Of a DNA stretch of 64,000 bases, positions 58,345 through 64,000 are shown one piece after another. How positions within the stretch are numbered: the stretch's first letter is position 1; each line of letters starts with the position of its first letter. The notes beneath the pieces were generated by a model. That model saw only the letters and a program-made list of their open reading frames with translations. It ran no database searches and was not told the origin of the DNA. Origin of the DNA: Laccaria trichodermophora (Eukaryota; Basidiomycota; Agaricomycetes; Agaricales; Hydnangiaceae); contig JACTVC010000001.1 of NCBI GenBank assembly GCA_018417955.1, positions 62,001 to 126,000 on the forward strand. The letters run 5' to 3'. The translations under genes and the position numbers were made by a program.

Positions 58345-58583
58345 TTATTAAAATTGTAATTAATAAATTAAGACTCCCCGACCAGCATGCCCCATGGAGC
58401 CCCACCTGCGTGACCCGCGTGACACCCCGGTGTGTCGAAATTGGCGGTTGATTCTTGCGCCCATATGCATCCATTTTGTTCCAAGATGTGCCCATCACAG
58501 ATCATCGCCGTATTCTGGAATTCTACCATGTTGGATACATATAACCAGCGACCACCCCACAATGTTTCCATACGCTCCAAATC

Positions 58584-61500
58584 ATGGACCCCACACGACG
58601 GAGCACCCTCAGCTTGGCTTCAAACGCGTCTCTCAGACGTGAGTTTTCCTTTCCATCTTCTCAATCGCCCTTTTCTTACACGCATACATTTAGCAAACGC
58701 AGACATCCCCGCAGGTACCACGCGTGCTATCCCACTGAGCGGATGGGACGACACACTCGTCGTCCCCCCAACGCCTATCCAGCCATTTTATAAAAAGCGC
58801 TGGTTTATCATATCCCAAATTATCATTATACCCCTTGGCATCGCTCTCCTGTTCATAGTTCTCTTCCCCGTCGTCCGCGCTATCGTACAGCTCGTGGTGA
58901 AGCGTTCTGAGCTTAATATCAAAGTCGCTGTCATCACCCAGCCGCAGAATACCACGTAAGCCCACTCTATGACGCATATACTTCATTAACCTTCCCCTAC
59001 TAGTTTCAAATTAGGTCTGCAAGGAAATGTATGGTTCTACATGTTCAGTATGATTGTTATCTCAATTTTTTTTTCAGGTCACCCACACAGGCATCTTTTC
59101 TGCCAAAATTCAGTTTACTGAACCCATTCGCATCTCTTGGGTTGAGGACGGTGGTACAGAGACGCCTCTTGGCACTATGTCCTTGGACGTCCTCTCTGCC
59201 AAGCGTAAACAGGCGATTATCGACCAGAACACGACCTTCATAATAACCGATCAAGCAGAATTTGGTCGCTTCTCCAGTCACTTGATTACTTCACAAAATT
59301 TCACCTGGCGCTTGCAGAGCAACAATTTACGCGTTCAAGCCCTCAAGTTTCCGTTGGCCAAAGGTGTATCTTTTGACAAGACACTCACTCTGAAGGGTAA
59401 AGTTATCATATAATTCGACCATTTTTTTTACGGCTTACCGTCTGCAAGGCTTCAACAGTTTCGATGGCAACATTGTTCTGCGTGACCTTCAACTTTCAAG
59501 TGACGCCCCCAGCGGAGGTATCAATTTTATAGCTGTAACCGAAATCTCAAACCCAAGGTACCGAAAGCTTAAGCATCGCGTTGTGCCCTGTCACTGAAGT
59601 AACACCTAGCCCTTTCTCTCTGAGTCTTGGCACCGTCATATTCGCACTTTCCTACCAGAATGCCTCGCTCGGCGTAGGCACTGGTGTAAATACAATAATT
59701 GTGATTATCCAATTTTTTTATTTATTAACAATACAACTTCTTATCTTTGTACTTCCAGTCGCCGGGGACAAATCGAATCTCCCTCAGTGGGATTTTAGTA
59801 AAGCAGACAGACCCTACGAGCTTGGCCGCCCTCTCGCAGCTATTTACAAATTATCTCAACGGGGATTCCTCTCCAGTCATTGCTCAAGGGCAGTCGACCC
59901 TGCAATCAGACGGTTCCACCATCTCGTGGCTTTCGCAAGGTCTTCAAAGTTTTAAGCTCAATGTACCTTTCAAGCCGTTTGCTCCGATTGATCCCATTCG
60001 AACAATCTCAATTGGGGATCTCAGTCTTAAGTTTGACAAGGAGTCATCTTGGACGCCTGCAGCAGAGAGTCACTCAGTGCGGGCTTCTCTTCGTATGTGC
60101 CAAAACGTAGCTAAACCAAGATTTAACTGATCATGGTTCTATTAGAATTGCCGTTTGGTTTTAACTTGGCAATAGATGAAATACAGAACCAGTTCAACAT
60201 CGTAAAGAATGGCAACGCTGTAGCAGGGCTCTCCACAGTGCGTATTTTCTTACTTTGTTCTAGCGTATGTTCTTGACACTTATTTCCAGCCTCTCGGGGC
60301 ATCCACGTCCTCCATCTCTGTCCTCAGTCACACCGCCACCACAGGAATCATTAATATCACCATCACGGCCACAAACTTGAGCTGTCCAGACCCACAGCAT
60401 CCCGCTTTTGCGGCGTTTAGTCTGTTCTTTTCCCCCTAAGCATATGCCGATAACTCAAATAAATCCGATTAGACACGGATCTGACCACTCAAGACACAGC
60501 CAATTTCTTCCTAGTGGGTCAATCGCGAGCAATAGCCAATCTAAGCATCGGTCAAATTACTCTGGATCCCATCAAGGTCAACGTCTCCACCAGTCTTCAG
60601 GGTCTTCAGGGTCTTAAAGGCATGACAACAATCGAGAATGTCAACGTGACTGGTGGAACCCAGACGGGCATTAACCTTGGTATCAAAGGTAAAACGACTC
60701 GTTAATGATTAATTTCGGGACCTGACACCCTACGCTGTAGTCTCCATTTTTAATCCCTCCAGTCTTAATCTTGCCACGGGTGATTTAAGTAAGTCAAGCA
60801 CCTCTCGGTTTCCCATACATCCAACACCCCATAAGCTCTCCTATTGTTAAGGGATGGTGTTGCGTTGGGGACAGCGCTCCTGCCTGGTTTAACACTCCAA
60901 CGGGGTAATAATAGTCTTATCGCTTCTTCGAACTTTCAGGTAAACAAAATTCGACTTCTTTCCATCGTAATGTTTTCTTATTCTTCACACCTCGTAGGCG
61001 AATAATAGTCCTCAAGGTCTCCAAACTCTCAACGATTTTGTTGGAAAGAGAGGTACAGGCTGCGGATTTGAGAATGTCAGAAGGGGGTTCTCATTCTCAG
61101 TGTTTCAGATGTTCAACTCGTGATTGCTGGCTTCAACGGGAGCACTGAAGTGGCTTCGCTGGTAGATGCCTTTAAATCGATAGATATCCAAGTGACACTT
61201 CCAGGCCTGAAGACAGACCTCTTAAATTCCGCCGCTCTGAAAGGTACACCAATCTGACTTGATGAAACGGAGCTCAAGCTCATGTCCTTCAATATAGTGT
61301 TACCCACAACAGGCCAGAACAACATTAGCCATGTCGTTGTCTCGATTGCCAATCCCTTCAGTGCTCCGTTGGCGATAACTAAAGTCACATCGATTGTGAA
61401 GGCATTTGGGATAGTTCTAGGAAGCATTAGCTCAAACGCAAGCTTCACTTCCGCCCCAAAGTCGACAACAGTTTCGCCAGCTCTGGACTTGGATATGAAC

Positions 61501-64000
61501 TTTGATCCCGCCGCTCTGTTCACGGTCACCCGTGCGTTGTCTGTCGAGGCAGGTCTGAACGTCGCTCCTCTCGATTCCATCGTGCAACTCGGGGGCATTC
61601 AATATTTGACAACTACTGGGAACCAACCTTCGACCAAACGTCGGGGCAGTATATTCTCGTGGGTTTCCTGGCATTTTTTCATACCATAAAGTCAACATTT
61701 GCTAGTGGTTTCGATTTGCCAACGTTCGTGCAGACGGCATTCAAGAAACTCCAATCCGATGTCGAACTAAGTGTTGATGTAACCATTGGTGAGCGTACAA
61801 TCCCTTGGTTCATTGCCTCTCCTTCATACCGCGTTAGGCGACTATAAGACCACCCTCCAATATACCCAGAATTCTGTTCCGACTACCACTGATGATTCAC
61901 TTGATCTTCTTTTGCCCGTGTTAGCGCGACCTATTGTTCAAAAAGTTGTTGGCGAATCTGTTCTCGGGTAGCGTCTGCCAGGAAAAGGGAAAGTTTTACA
62001 TTCTCATTATCTTTTCAAGGATCGATACGGTTCTCATCACAAATCCTCAACAAAATTCCTTTGGTAAATGCGTCTTTTTCGGGGTTTCGTCAGAACTTGA
62101 TGAACAATCCAACAGGCACCCAACTGAAAGGCGGCATCTCAAACGCTGGTCCCTGTATGCTTCTTTTCCCCTCGCGCAAAGGTATCATTTTGACCTCCTC
62201 CAGTCGACGCGACCATTGCGTTTCCATCTGGCCTCATGATCTCCTGGCAAGGGAAGCAGCTTGGTAGGATTAAGATGCAAAATATCAGCATTGTGGGGGA
62301 CGTTGGAGCTAGCCTCGACTCCCGGTCAGATTTCGAAGCCACAGATGTCGACCATTTGACAGAATTTACAAAGGTGGGCACTAGATTCTATGGACATCGT
62401 TCAGCTAAAGTGCATGTCTCTCTAGATTCTCTTAAACGAGGAATCGTTTGATTGGGATATTTCAGGCGATAATTTGACTGGTGAGCCAATTGGCTTCAAT
62501 GTTGACCGTATGCTCACACAAGGACTTAAGTCACCGCACTTGGTTCGCACATCATCTTTGATGTACCTATGCGCGGAGTAACACTCCACCTCCAGGAATC
62601 GAAATTCCTGGCATTACATTCTCATCTAGGAGGGTTACTCTCAAGGGTTTTAATGGCTTGAAAAACGGCGTCCATATTAAATCTTTTGACCTCCCATTCA
62701 ACGACCCCGCGGGCGGTATTCATCTCACCCTCCAAGCAATCACAGAAAACGTAAGGACCTTCGTTGATATGACATACTCTCCTCTGACAGCTCAGGTTCA
62801 GCCATCCCAGGTTGGAATTGAGCTCGACTCAATTGACTTTAACACCTTTGTCGGTGATGTTATGATTGCACCAGTAACCACTACAGGCACCATCATTCTT
62901 GCGCCGGGAACTACATCCAATCTATCCCTTCTCGGTCGCTTGCTTCCTCAAACTTCTGCTTCCGGCCTTGCATCGGTTTCGGACGTTTTCAACAACTTTA
63001 TTCAGGGTAGAGACAGCCAAGTTATCGTGCAAGGCTCAAGCGCTGGATCTGGCAAAGTCATTTTCTTTTGTTCGAATACAAAGTCGACGCTTAAACCTTT
63101 CCAGGTCACATGGCTCGAAGAGGGTATCAAATCACTTAGAGTATCCACCACTCTCCCCAATCAAGGACCTCTCAATATCATTAAATCGATCAGCCTAAAT
63201 CAGCTTCAGCTGATGTTCACGCCTGAAACGTCCGAACGCCCTTCTACCAGTAGCAAGTCTACAGACGCCACATTTGCCCTTCCGTTCGGATTCCCTCTGG
63301 ACATTCCTGCAATCAAACAAACCATTACTATCGGGTTTGAGGGAGTCAATTTTGCTCAACTCGCTATACCCAAGGGTCCTAGCAGCACAGATGTAGAGGC
63401 TAGAGTCATCCATCTTGCTTTTCAGGACGTCCCGCTCACCGTCTTCAGTGGCGGCCAGTCGACCTTTAGTAAATTCGTCGCAGCAACAACAGCGGGGGAG
63501 ACGCAGACAATCAGTCTTTCTGGAACAGCTGATGCTGACGCACAGACGGCGGTTGGATTGTTGACCCTCACGAACATCCTTTTCGCCGTCGAATCTAATC
63601 TCCAGGGATTGCAAGGTCTAAACGCCAGACCTGCAATAGTCGGCAATATTGATGTGAATCACGGATTTCCCGATTTTCTTCTCATCAAAGTTGATGCTGC
63701 ACTTTTCAACCCAAGGTAAAGAGATTTTCTCGAGCGGACAAAATAGGCTAACTCATCTTTCAGTAATCTTACAATTGGTTGGAAAATTGCCCTTGATTCG
63801 TGCTTTTTAGATCTGACATTTACTTAACTTTAGGAGTTGGTGATGTGTCTTTCTCCTTACAATTTCAGTAAGTCCATAGGACCCCATTTAAATTCCTTTT
63901 ATTCTAAATATTCTACTCCAAGGGATCAAACTATTGGTTCCGCCGACATTGTGCGTGTACCAACTTCTCTCCCATTCAACTTCGCTTTCAACGTGCAGCC
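58584..64000 (+). CDS. Membrane-anchored multi-domain DUF3712 protein (3' end beyond window)
   Basis: ATG at 58584 (MDPTRRSTLSLASNASLR). Exon 1 ends at 58638, intron 58639-58693, and exon 2 runs 58694-58955. Exon 2 gives a cytosolic stretch SGWDDTLVVPPTP, then a single transmembrane helix (IISQIIIIPLGIALLFIVLFP). The rest alternates short exons and ~50 nt introns and reads as repeated beta-rich domains of the DUF3712 kind, with recurring phrases such as FNSFDGNIVLRDL, LQGLQGLKG, FNGLKNGVHIKSFDLP and PLGTMSLD. Its architecture (one N-terminal helix and a long repetitive outer part, >1,300 residues so far) suggests a surface, vacuolar or lipid-transfer-like protein; function is unknown. Exon borders between 60.7 and 62.6 kb are uncertain. 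No stop is reached by 64000. Confidence 0.82.

Noticed and set aside
1..64000. CRISPR arrays, rRNA or tRNA genes
   Set aside because: No spaced identical direct repeats of CRISPR type (and the organism is a fungus), no rRNA segments, and no cloverleaf with A/B boxes found by eye.

Overview
This window looks like nuclear DNA of an agaricomycete (mushroom-forming basidiomycete). Host genes are cut by many introns of about 41-60 nt with GT..AG ends and frequent CTAAC branch-point motifs. The gene families fit: class IV chitin synthase, SKI3, a fungal LETM1-like protein, DUF3684 and DUF3712 proteins. Family names rest on motif recognition only; no database search was possible.

Layout. (1) 1-9.7 kb is AT-rich and gene-poor: a degenerate tandem array with a ~120 bp period, a solo LTR with perfect target-site duplication (TSD), and the left half of a decayed transposase-like gene. 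(2) 9.74-22.57 kb is a complete minus-strand Ty3/gypsy chromovirus, apparently very young: its 369 bp LTRs look identical, the TSD is 5 bp (cacgt), gag-pol is intact, and a second 1163-codon ORF lies downstream of pol. It splits the decayed gene, whose right half follows to 24.08 kb. (3) 24.1-26.5 kb holds dispersed repeats and an orphan exon. (4) 26.6-38.8 kb is a compact host block: LETM1-like (+), SKI3 (-), a dual-specificity-phosphatase-like gene (-) and class IV chitin synthase (+). The last two are divergent from a 178 bp shared promoter. (5) 41.1-48.0 kb is a three-level nest. A ~2.6 kb DNA element with 675 bp terminal inverted repeats (TIRs) and an 8 bp TSD was hit internally by a 3.9 kb non-autonomous LTR element (319 bp LTRs, TSD agaaa). 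A TA-flanked MITE then landed in its right TSD. (6) 48-50.5 kb carries inverted copies of the 24-25 kb repeats and a small gene cut by a Harbinger-type MITE. (7) 50.7-64 kb is host again: a DUF3684 protein with an N-terminal GHKL ATPase and a C-terminal HExxHxxxxxH motif, a small basic protein, and a long membrane-anchored DUF3712 protein running off the end.

The non-autonomous LTR element has the same primer-binding site and nearly the same polypurine tract as the gypsy element, though their LTRs differ, so the first may be mobilised by machinery like that of the second. The host genes cover mRNA decay (SKI3), mitochondria (LETM1), cell-wall chitin (chitin synthase) and probably protein quality control (DUF3684). 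I see no sign that they form one pathway.
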